A DNA stretch of 64,000 nucleotides from Sphingomonas corticis (lineage in GTDB: Bacteria; Pseudomonadota; Alphaproteobacteria; Sphingomonadales; Sphingomonadaceae): NCBI RefSeq assembly GCF_012035195.1, contig NZ_JAAVJH010000005.1, forward strand, positions 1 through 64,000, given 5' to 3'. The notes beneath the pieces were generated by a model that was not told where the DNA came from, made no database searches, and worked only from the letters and a program-made list of their open reading frames with translations. The translations under genes were made by a program, and so were the position numbers. Shown piece by piece: positions 57,435 through 64,000 of the stretch (position 1 is the first letter of the stretch; each line of letters begins with the position of its first letter).

Positions 57435-57501
57435 CCGTTCGTGCTGAGCCTGTCGAAGCACGTGGTCCGGACAGGCCCTTCGACAGGCTCAGGGCGAACG
57501 G
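57435..57501. repeat. inverted repeat with CTGAGCCTGTCGAAG core
   Basis: Arms at 57435-57458 and 57478-57501 match at 22 of 24 positions. The CTGAGCCTGTCGAAG core is a repeat widely met in sphingomonad intergenic DNA. It lies between the convergent ends of the CinA-like gene and dinB and could act as a stop for both. Confidence 0.7.
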
Positions 57502-57520
57502 CAGTCCTGCTACGCCGGCC

Positions 57521-58594
57521 TCACCCGAACGGCAACGTCGGCTGCGCGACGTCTTCCTCGCGGACCAGGCCCGACAGCGTCAGGCCGAGGAGGCGGATGC
57601 CGCGTTCCACCGGCAGTTCCGCGCGCAGCAGCGACCAGCCCGTTTCCAGCAGCATCTCCCGCGTCGTCACCGCCTCCACGGTCGATCGCGCGCGGGTGAG
57701 GGTGCGGAAATCGGCGTGGCGCAACTTCAGCGTCACCGTGCGGCCCCGCGCGGCGTGCCGCTCGATCCGTACCCAGGCGGCGTCGGCCACCCGCTCCAGC
57801 GCGGCGCGAAGGTCCGCCTCGGCGGCGAGATCGGTCTCGAACGTGCGCTCGGCACCGATCGACTTGGCCTCCCGGTCGGCGCGCACCGGCCGCTCGTCGA
57901 TGCCGCGCGCGGCGCCGTGGAGATAGTCGGCGTGGCTGCCGAAATGTGCGCGCAGGAACTCGATGCTCTGCGCCGCGAGGTCGGCGCCGCTCTCGATGCC
58001 CAGCCGCGCCATCTTCGCCGCGGTGACGGGGCCGACGCCGTGGAAGCGCTTGACCGGCAGGGTCTGAACGAAGGCGGCGCCTTTCGCGGGCGGGATGACG
58101 CACACGCCGTCGGGCTTGTTCTGGTCGGAGGCGAGCTTGGCGACGAACTTGTTGTAGCTGACCCCTGCCGAGGCGGTGAGTGCGGTGTCCGCGCGGATGC
58201 GCGCGCGGATCTCCTCCGCGATGGCGCGCGCCGAGCCGAGCGCGCGGCGATCCTCGGTCACGTCGAGGTACGCCTCGTCGAGCGACAGCGGCTCGATGAG
58301 GTCGGTGTAGTCGGCGAAGATTGTGTGGATCTGCCGGCTGACCGCGCGATACACGTCGAAGCGCGGGGGCACGAAGACGAGGTCGGCGCAGCGGCGGAGC
58401 GCGGTGACCGAGGGCATGGCGCTGCGCACCCCGAACGCCCGCGCCTCGTAGCTCGCCGCTGCCACCACCCCGCGCCCCCTCGCGCTGCCCACCGCCACCG
58501 GCCGTCCGCGCAACGCCGGATCGTCGCGCTGCTCCACCGACGCGTAGAAGGCGTCCATGTCGATGTGGATGATCTTGCGCGAGTTCCCGGTCAC
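57521..58594 (-). CDS. dinB: DNA polymerase IV (DinB), Y family
   Basis: A 357-residue translesion polymerase. Catalytic acidic residues are in [12 protein letters not shown] and [11 protein letters not shown], the steric-gate region follows DMDAFYA, and [16 protein letters not shown] is the family motif. The C-terminal QPTLPFG fits a sliding-clamp-binding peptide. The start is GTG, 15 bases from a large inverted-repeat element. No LexA site was found by eye. Confidence 0.95.
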   Translation of the reverse strand: MTGNSRKIIHIDMDAFYASVEQRDDPALRGRPVAVGSARGRGVVAAASYEARAFGVRSAMPSVTALRRCADLVFVPPRFDVYRAVSRQIHTIFADYTDLIEPLSLDEAYLDVTEDRRALGSARAIAEEIRARIRADTALTASAGVSYNKFVAKLASDQNKPDGVCVIPPAKGAAFVQTLPVKRFHGVGPVTAAKMARLGIESGADLAAQSIEFLRAHFGSHADYLHGAARGIDERPVRADREAKSIGAERTFETDLAAEADLRAALERVADAAWVRIERHAARGRTVTLKLRHADFRTLTRARSTVEAVTTREMLLETGWSLLRAELPVERGIRLLGLTLSGLVREEDVAQPTLPFG

Positions 58595-58608
58595 CAGGGG
58601 CTATATAA

Positions 58609-58747
58609 ATATCCTCCCCGGCACGGGGAGAGGGATCATGCGCAGCATGGTGGAGGGGTGGGCCGCATACGCCGCACGCCGTGGCACGCCCCCTCCACCA
58701 CGCCGCTGCGCGCGTCGCGGTCCCCCTCCCCGTACCGGGGAGGATAT
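58609..58747. repeat. 139-bp nested inverted-repeat element between dinB and queH
   Basis: The outer 27-bp arms (58609-58635 and 58721-58747) match at 25 of 27 positions, and each is itself palindromic around CCCCGG-ACGGGG. Inner arms (GCGCAGCATGGTGGAGGGG and its partner near 58690-58715) also pair, with a 3-base indel. This looks like a small non-autonomous mobile element lying in the promoter gap of two divergent genes. Confidence 0.75.
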
Positions 58748-58762
58748 GGTAGGCGCGCCGGC

Positions 58763-59431
58763 ATGACACAGGAACTCGTCCGTCCCGTCCTCGTGCCCCC
58801 CGCGGGCGAGAAGAAGGTGCTGCTCCACAGTTGCTGCGCGCCCTGCTCGGGCGAGGTGATGGAGGCGATGACGGCGAGCGGGATCGACTATACGATCTTC
58901 TTCTACAATCCCAACATCCACCCCAAAGAAGAGTATCTCCTGCGCAAGGACGAGAACATCCGCTTCGCGCGGGAGCACGACGTGCCGTTCGTCGATGCCG
59001 ACTACGATACGGCCAATTGGTTCAAGCGCGCCAAGGGAATGGAGTGGGAGCCGGAGCGGGGCCCGCGCTGCACCATGTGCTTCGACATGCGGTTCGAGCG
59101 GACGGCGCTCTACGCGCACGAGCACGGCTTTCCCGTCATCACCTCCTCGCTCGGCATCTCGCGCTGGAAGAACATGGCGCAGATCAACGATTGCGGGGAG
59201 CGCGCGGCGGCGCACTATCCCGGCATTCGTTACTGGACGTTCAACTGGCGCAAGGGCGGCGGCGCCGCGCGCATGATCGAGATCTCCAAGCGGGAGCGCT
59301 TCTACCAGCAGGAATATTGCGGCTGCGTCTATTCGCTGCGCGACACCAACGCCCACCGCGTCGCGCAGGGGCGGGAGGAAATCCGCATCGGCGAATTGTT
59401 CTACGAGGATAAGCCGAAAGCGGACGAATGA
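58763..59431 (+). CDS. queH: epoxyqueuosine reductase QueH
   Basis: A 222-residue enzyme (DUF208) that performs the last step of queuosine tRNA modification. Cysteine motifs are HSCCAPCSG (Cys24, 25, 28), RCTMCFD (Cys103, Cys106) and a late EYCGCVYS, which bind an iron-sulfur cluster and a second metal. The start at 58763 gives the family N-terminus, and only 15 bases separate it from the large repeat element. A longer frame upstream is not coding. Confidence 0.95.
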   Translation: MTQELVRPVLVPPAGEKKVLLHSCCAPCSGEVMEAMTASGIDYTIFFYNPNIHPKEEYLLRKDENIRFAREHDVPFVDADYDTANWFKRAKGMEWEPERGPRCTMCFDMRFERTALYAHEHGFPVITSSLGISRWKNMAQINDCGERAAAHYPGIRYWTFNWRKGGGAARMIEISKRERFYQQEYCGCVYSLRDTNAHRVAQGREEIRIGELFYEDKPKADE

Positions 59432-59491
59432 CCGTTTTTTGGCTTGCGGGCCGGGGGGCGGACGTCTAGGCGCTCCGCTTCCGCAATGTGT

Positions 59492-59568
59492 CGGGGCGTG
59501 GCGCAGTCTGGTAGCGCACTGGTCTCGGGGTCCAGGGGTCGTAGGTTCGAATCCTATCGCCCCGACCA
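59492..59568 (+). tRNA. tRNA-Pro(CGG)
   Basis: A 77-base gene with encoded CCA. The acceptor stem is CGGGGCG/CGCCCCG. The anticodon loop CTCGGGG gives anticodon CGG (proline), with a T-T mismatch at the loop end of the CTGGT/TCCAG stem. It is intact at both ends with no nearby integrase. It is the second proline tRNA in the window. Confidence 0.95.
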
Positions 59569-59586
59569 TTGCGGTGTTTCACCCCG

Positions 59587-60879
59587 TCATCTGCGCGCGT
59601 CCAGCATCGCCTCGATCGCGGTAAACTTCTCGCGCGGGGCACCGTCGCGCGCATTGGCCACTTCCGCCTTCTCGATCGCCTGCCAGTCGCGGAAGGTGAC
59701 GACGTCGACCCCGCGTTCCGCCAGCAGCGCATCCAGCCCCGCCCGGCCCGGCTTGCCCGAACCGTCCGCCACGTCCGCGGCGATATGGTCCGCGATCAGG
59801 AAGCCGTCGGGCCGGTTGGTGCCGATCGTTCCGGTCGGTCCCCGCCGTGCCCAGCCGACCGCGTAGAGGCCGGGTGCGATCCGTCCCTCGCTGTTGGCGA
59901 AGCGCCCCAGCTTCGCATCATAGGGCACGCCCTCGATCCGCGGGGTCTGATAGCCGATGCAGCTGACGACCAGGGTGGCGGGGATCGCGTAGGTCTCGCC
60001 GGTCCCGCTCGCACGGCCATCCGCGTCCAGCCGGGTGCGCTCGACGATCACCTGCTCGACCCGGCCGTCGCCCTCGATCGCGACCGGCTGCGCGAAGAAG
60101 TCGAAGGCGATCGTCACCGGTTTCTCCTCGCCCGCTTCGGCAAAGGCGCGCAGATGGGCGACCGACTTGCGCTGGCCGGGATCGAGCGCCGCGTCCGCCG
60201 CCGGGGCGGGCAGGTCGGCGGCGTCCACCATGGCCCGCGCGCGCGACAGATGGGCGAGCTCGCCCAGCTCCTTGGGCGTCATCGCGATCTGGTGCGGCCC
60301 GCGCCGCGCCAGTAGCGTGATCCGGTCGTGCGTGCCGGTGCCCAGGTGGTCGAGCGCGTGGCCGACGATGTCCGACCCGCCGAACTCCTCCGCGGTCTTC
60401 GCCAGGATGCGCGCGACGTCCAGCGCCACGTTGCCCGCGCCGACGACGACGGCGGGACCGTCGAGCGGGGGGCGGAGCGCGGCATGATCGGGATGGCCGT
60501 TGTACCAGCCGACGAAGGCTGCGGACCCGACCACGCCGGGCAGGTCGTCGCCCGGCACGCCGAGCGGTCGGTCCGCCGGTGCGCCGGTGGCGAGCACGAC
60601 CGCGTCGTAGAGCGAGAGCAGCTCGCCGATCGACACGTCCCGCCCGACCGCGACGTTGCCGACGAAGCGGACGTTGTCGCTGAGCGCGGTCGCCTCGTAG
60701 CGGCGCGACACCGCCTTGATCGACTGGTGGTCGGGTGCGACCCCGCTGCGGATCAGGCCGTAGGGGACAGGCAGGCGATCGACGATGTCGACGCGCACGT
60801 CGTCTGCGAACAGCTTCTGCAACGCCTCCGCGGTATAGTAACCCGCCGGGCCGGAGCCGATCACCGCGACGTGCCGCAT
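59587..60879 (-). CDS. ferredoxin/adrenodoxin-type NADP+ reductase
   Basis: A 430-residue FAD flavoprotein of the FprA/adrenodoxin-reductase type. The N-terminal FAD loop is [13 protein letters not shown], the NADP loop [13 protein letters not shown], and the C-terminal [15 protein letters not shown] closes the FAD site. It moves electrons between NADPH and ferredoxins. It is divergent from lepA, with 88 bases between the starts. Confidence 0.93.
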   Translation of the reverse strand: MRHVAVIGSGPAGYYTAEALQKLFADDVRVDIVDRLPVPYGLIRSGVAPDHQSIKAVSRRYEATALSDNVRFVGNVAVGRDVSIGELLSLYDAVVLATGAPADRPLGVPGDDLPGVVGSAAFVGWYNGHPDHAALRPPLDGPAVVVGAGNVALDVARILAKTAEEFGGSDIVGHALDHLGTGTHDRITLLARRGPHQIAMTPKELGELAHLSRARAMVDAADLPAPAADAALDPGQRKSVAHLRAFAEAGEEKPVTIAFDFFAQPVAIEGDGRVEQVIVERTRLDADGRASGTGETYAIPATLVVSCIGYQTPRIEGVPYDAKLGRFANSEGRIAPGLYAVGWARRGPTGTIGTNRPDGFLIADHIAADVADGSGKPGRAGLDALLAERGVDVVTFRDWQAIEKAEVANARDGAPREKFTAIEAMLDARR

Positions 60880-60967
60880 CCGCTTCCTCTCTCGCTGTCC
60901 GTGCCGGACCCTAGCCGGTTATGCGCGACGCTGGAAAGAGCGCACCGCCTTCGCTACGGCGCGCGGC

Positions 60968-62764
60968 ATGGCCACTCCGCTCGACAAGATCCGCAACTTC
61001 TCCATCATCGCGCATATCGACCACGGCAAGTCGACGCTGGCCGACCGGCTGATCCAGCGCACCGGCGGCCTGTCCGACCGCGAGATGAGCGCGCAGGTGC
61101 TCGACAACATGGAGATCGAGAAGGAGCGCGGCATCACCATCAAGGCGCAGACCGTGCGCCTGGAATGGAAGGGCCATGTCCTGAACCTGATGGACACGCC
61201 CGGCCACGTCGACTTCGCCTACGAGGTCTCGCGATCGCTGGCGGCGTGCGAGGGCGCGCTGCTGGTCGTCGACGCCGCACAGGGCGTGGAGGCGCAGACG
61301 CTGGCCAACGTCTACCAGTCGATCGAGCACGACCACGAAATCCTGCCCGTCATCAACAAGATCGACCTGCCCGCCGCGGAGCCGGAGAAGGTGCGGCAGG
61401 AGATCGAGGACGTGATCGGCCTGGACGCGAGCCACGCCGTCCTCGCCAGCGCCAAGTCGGGCATCGGTATCGAGGAGATCCTCGACGCGGTGGTGGAGCG
61501 CATCCCCGCGCCCAAGGGGGACGCCGCTGCGCCGCTGAAGGCGATGCTGGTCGATTCGTGGTACGATCCATACCTCGGCGTCATGATCCTCGTCCGCGTG
61601 ATGGACGGCGTGTTGAAGAAGGGGCAGCAGGTCAGCTTCATGCAGGCGGGTACGACGCACCTGATCGACCGCGTCGGCTGCTTCCGCCCGAAGATCGAGC
61701 AGCTGGCCGAGCTGGGGCCCGGCGAGATCGGCTTCATCACCGCGCAGATCAAGGACGTGGCGCAGGCCCGCGTCGGCGACACGCTGACCGACGCGAAGAA
61801 GCCGGCGGCGGCGGCGCTGCCGGGCTTCAAGGAAGTGCAGCCGGTCGTCTTCTGCGGGCTGTTTCCCGTCGACGCCAACGACTTCGAGAAGCTTCGTGAG
61901 AGCATCTCGAAGCTGCGGCTGAACGACGCCAGCTTCTCGTTCGAGATGGAGACGAGCGCGGCGCTGGGCTTCGGCTTCCGCTGCGGCTTCCTCGGCCTCC
62001 TCCACCTAGAGATCATCCAGGAACGGCTGACGCGCGAGTACGACCTCGACCTCATCACCACCGCGCCGAGCGTGGTCTATCAGATCGAGCTGACCCACAA
62101 CGGCGGCCACATCGACCTGCACAACCCCGCCGACATGCCCGATCCGAACAGGATCGCGTCGATCAGCGAGCCGTGGATCGAGGCGGTGATCTACGTGCCG
62201 GACGAGTATCTCGGCTCGATCCTGAAGCTGTGCCAGGATCGGCGCGGCATTCAGAAGAACCTGACCTACGTCGGCGGACGTGCGCAGGCGACTTACGAGC
62301 TGCCGCTGAACGAGGTCGTGTTCGACTTCTACGACCGGCTGAAATCGCTGTCGAAGGGCTATGCCAGCTTCGACTATCACCAGATTGGCCATCGCGAGGG
62401 CGACCTGGTGAAGATGAGCATCCTTGTGAACGAGGAGCCCGTCGACGCGCTCAGCATGATCGTTCACCGCGGCACGGCGGAGACGCGCGGGCGCGGCATG
62501 TGCGAGCGGCTGAAGGAACTGATCCCGCGCCACCTGTTCAAGATTCCGATCCAGGCGGCGATCGGCGGGAAGGTGATCGCGCGCGAGACGATCAGCGCGA
62601 TGCGCAAGGACGTGACCGCCAAATGCTACGGCGGCGACATAACGAGAAAGCGCAAGCTGCTGGAAAAACAGAAGAAAGGTAAGCTGAAGATGCGCGAGTA
62701 CGGCTCGGTGCAGATCCCGCAGGAGGCCTTCATCGCGGCGCTGCGGATGGGCGACGAGAACTAG
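60968..62764 (+). CDS. lepA: elongation factor 4 (LepA)
   Basis: A 598-residue translational GTPase. G motifs are [17 protein letters not shown] and the NKIDLP segment, and the LepA-specific C-terminal domain holds [11 protein letters not shown] and the basic [14 protein letters not shown] stretch. It back-translocates or remodels stalled ribosomes. Its stop shares the four bases CTAG with the stop of the convergent KTSC gene. Confidence 0.98.
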   Translation: MATPLDKIRNFSIIAHIDHGKSTLADRLIQRTGGLSDREMSAQVLDNMEIEKERGITIKAQTVRLEWKGHVLNLMDTPGHVDFAYEVSRSLAACEGALLVVDAAQGVEAQTLANVYQSIEHDHEILPVINKIDLPAAEPEKVRQEIEDVIGLDASHAVLASAKSGIGIEEILDAVVERIPAPKGDAAAPLKAMLVDSWYDPYLGVMILVRVMDGVLKKGQQVSFMQAGTTHLIDRVGCFRPKIEQLAELGPGEIGFITAQIKDVAQARVGDTLTDAKKPAAAALPGFKEVQPVVFCGLFPVDANDFEKLRESISKLRLNDASFSFEMETSAALGFGFRCGFLGLLHLEIIQERLTREYDLDLITTAPSVVYQIELTHNGGHIDLHNPADMPDPNRIASISEPWIEAVIYVPDEYLGSILKLCQDRRGIQKNLTYVGGRAQATYELPLNEVVFDFYDRLKSLSKGYASFDYHQIGHREGDLVKMSILVNEEPVDALSMIVHRGTAETRGRGMCERLKELIPRHLFKIPIQAAIGGKVIARETISAMRKDVTAKCYGGDITRKRKLLEKQKKGKLKMREYGSVQIPQEAFIAALRMGDEN

Positions 62765-62997
62765 CTTTCCAACGGGTACCGCCGCCGATTTGATTGGACC
62801 GCGAAATGTCCGCGGATCGCCTCGTTGAAGAAGCGTCCCGCGGATCGGGCCGTCGTCAGCGCGTCGTAGATCGCGCGGGGCACGCCGAAATAGGTGTAGC
62901 TGCGCCCCGACCCGCGGAACGACACGCGCAGCGTCTCCGCCTCGTCGTCGAACACGACGCGATCGATCAGCGAGGACTTCAGCCGGCGGGCACGCAT
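62761..62997 (-). CDS. KTSC-domain protein
   Basis: A 78-residue protein with the KTSC domain ([33 protein letters not shown], then FNEAIRG), which is fused to or near nucleic-acid enzymes in many bacteria. The ATG at 62997 follows GGCAGG; the longer frame is shadow. It ends convergent with lepA. The role is unknown. Bases 62998-63149 hold nothing clear besides two GCGAATCG copies. Confidence 0.85.
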   Translation of the reverse strand: MRARRLKSSLIDRVVFDDEAETLRVSFRGSGRSYTYFGVPRAIYDALTTARSAGRFFNEAIRGHFAVQSNRRRYPLES

Positions 62998-63149
62998 CCT
63001 GCCGCGACGAGCGACCGACTCGCGCGTTCCTGCGCCTGCGCCGACGCGAATCGGATTTACGGCGAAGCGAATCGTCCATCGCTGGAGCCGCCGACAGACG
63101 CATGGAGGGGCTGCCGCGTTGTTTCTCCGTTGCGAGAATGCGATGAGCC

Positions 63150-63908
63150 ATGACGATGCGCCGGATCTGCTTCCTTCTCTCGCTCCTCCTCGGCCTGATC
63201 GCCACCTCCGCGACCGCGCAGCGGCGCGGGCCGCTCGTGCTGGCGGCGGCGAGCATGCAGGAGGCGCTGACCGACGCCGCAGACGCCTGGCGCGCGCAGG
63301 GGCACGCCCGCCCGGTGCTGTCATACGCCGCTTCGTCCGCGCTCGCGCGGCAGGTGATGGCCGGAGCGCGCGCCGACCTGTTCGTCTCCGCCGACGCGGA
63401 GTGGATGGATGCGGTGGCGGCGAAGGGCCTGATCGTCGCGGGCACGCGTGCGACGCTGGCGCGCAACCGGCTGGTCGTCGTGGGGCGGGTCGGCGGTCCC
63501 AGGCTCGGCACGTTGCGCGGGGCCGCGCTGGCGCGGGTGCTGGCGGCGGGGCCGCTGGCGATGGCCGATCCGGATAGCGTGCCCGCCGGCCGCTACGGCC
63601 GCGCTGCGCTGACCAGGCTGGGTGCGTGGGAGGCGGTCGCGCCGCGCGTGGTGCGGGCGGAGAACGTCCGCGCCGCGCTGGCGCTGGTCGAGCGTGGCGC
63701 CGCGCCGTACGGCGTCGTCTACGCCACGGATGCGCGGGCGGCGCGTGGCGTGGCGATCGCCGGCTACTTCCCCGCCACCAGCCACGTGCCCATCGTCTAC
63801 CCGGTCGCGCGGCTGTCGGCCTCCGACGAGGCGGAGGGCTTCCGCCGCTTCCTGCTGTCGACGCGCGGGCAGGCGATCCTCGCGCGGCGCGGGTTCGCGC
63901 GGCGCTGA
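63150..63908 (+). CDS. modA: molybdate ABC transporter substrate-binding protein
   Basis: A 252-residue periplasmic protein with a signal peptide (ICFLLSLLLGLIATSATAQ). The ligand loop VLAAASMQEAL and the later SYAASSALARQV and ADPDSVPAGRYG segments are typical of ModA. It delivers molybdate (or tungstate) to ModB. Two ATGs six bases apart are possible starts. Its stop overlaps the modB start (TGATG). Confidence 0.93.
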   Translation: MTMRRICFLLSLLLGLIATSATAQRRGPLVLAAASMQEALTDAADAWRAQGHARPVLSYAASSALARQVMAGARADLFVSADAEWMDAVAAKGLIVAGTRATLARNRLVVVGRVGGPRLGTLRGAALARVLAAGPLAMADPDSVPAGRYGRAALTRLGAWEAVAPRVVRAENVRAALALVERGAAPYGVVYATDARAARGVAIAGYFPATSHVPIVYPVARLSASDEAEGFRRFLLSTRGQAILARRGFARR

Positions 63909-64000
63909 TGGAGGATGTCGCCGGGATCGTCCGGCTGTCCCTGCTGGTCGGGCTGGTCGCGACCGCGGCGGCATTGCCCGTCGCCTTCGCGCTCGCCTGG
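63908..64000 (+). CDS. modB: molybdate ABC transporter permease (5' end only)
   Basis: The first 31 codons of an inner-membrane permease. It starts with ATG overlapping the modA stop by one base and reads MEDVAGIVRLSLLVGLVATA, leading into a transmembrane helix. The rest lies past the window end. The identity rests on its place after modA and its hydrophobic start. Confidence 0.8.
   Translation, partial: MEDVAGIVRLSLLVGLVATAAALPVAFALAW

Noticed and set aside
56765..59431. An 888-codon frame that ends as QueH
   Set aside because: Only the last 222 residues are protein-like. The rest runs across the CinA-like gene, dinB in antisense, and two repeat elements.

Overview
The window is high-GC alphaproteobacterial DNA and looks like a sphingomonad (Sphingomonas or a close relative). 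The evidence is the glnB-glnA pair behind a sigma-54/NtrC-type control region, the core gene neighbours (ettA, map, dinB, queH, lepA, modAB), tRNA-Pro genes with encoded CCA ends, and several long inverted-repeat intergenic elements. No rRNA genes and no CRISPR array were seen.

Right part (about 40.0-64 kb) is ordinary chromosome: two small lipoproteins, an M28 peptidase, ettA, a TetR regulator, a flavodoxin-like protein, an M20 peptidase, glnA and glnB, a PQQ alcohol dehydrogenase with a fused cytochrome c domain, a CAP-domain lipoprotein, a serine hydrolase, map, a CinA-like protein, dinB, queH, tRNA-Pro(CGG), a ferredoxin-NADP reductase, lepA, a KTSC protein, and modA plus the start of modB.

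Middle part (14,964-40,019) is a roughly 25-kb genomic island in the 3' end of tRNA-Pro(TGG). The last 22 bases of that tRNA gene are repeated exactly at the far end, and a 668-residue tyrosine recombinase lies next to the tRNA. Cargo, left to right: an EcoRII-type restriction enzyme, a Vsr endonuclease and a Dcm methylase behind a 39-bp imperfect palindrome; four rightward genes, beginning with a DEDDy exonuclease and a paralogue that has lost catalytic motif I; a chromate operon (chrB-chrA-sod); a metal-efflux operon (MFS pump, His-rich protein, czcC-czcB-czcA) read away from a CsoR/RcnR-family repressor, with a perfect 22-bp palindrome between them; then a MobC-like protein, a MOBP relaxase and a KfrA-like protein. 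No conjugation pore genes are present, so the island looks mobilizable rather than self-transmissible.

Left part (1-14.96 kb) appears to be a second, tandem island. Its own 675-residue recombinase, a homologue of the first, sits directly against the duplicated tRNA end. Further left are arsenic resistance (arsR-arsC-acr3-arsH) and a run of oxidoreductases (aldo/keto reductase, three SDRs, an NmrA-like protein), several paired with divergent LysR, AraC or TetR regulators. Its outer boundary was not found and probably lies beyond base 1, where two 23-bp direct repeats may mark an insertion-sequence end.
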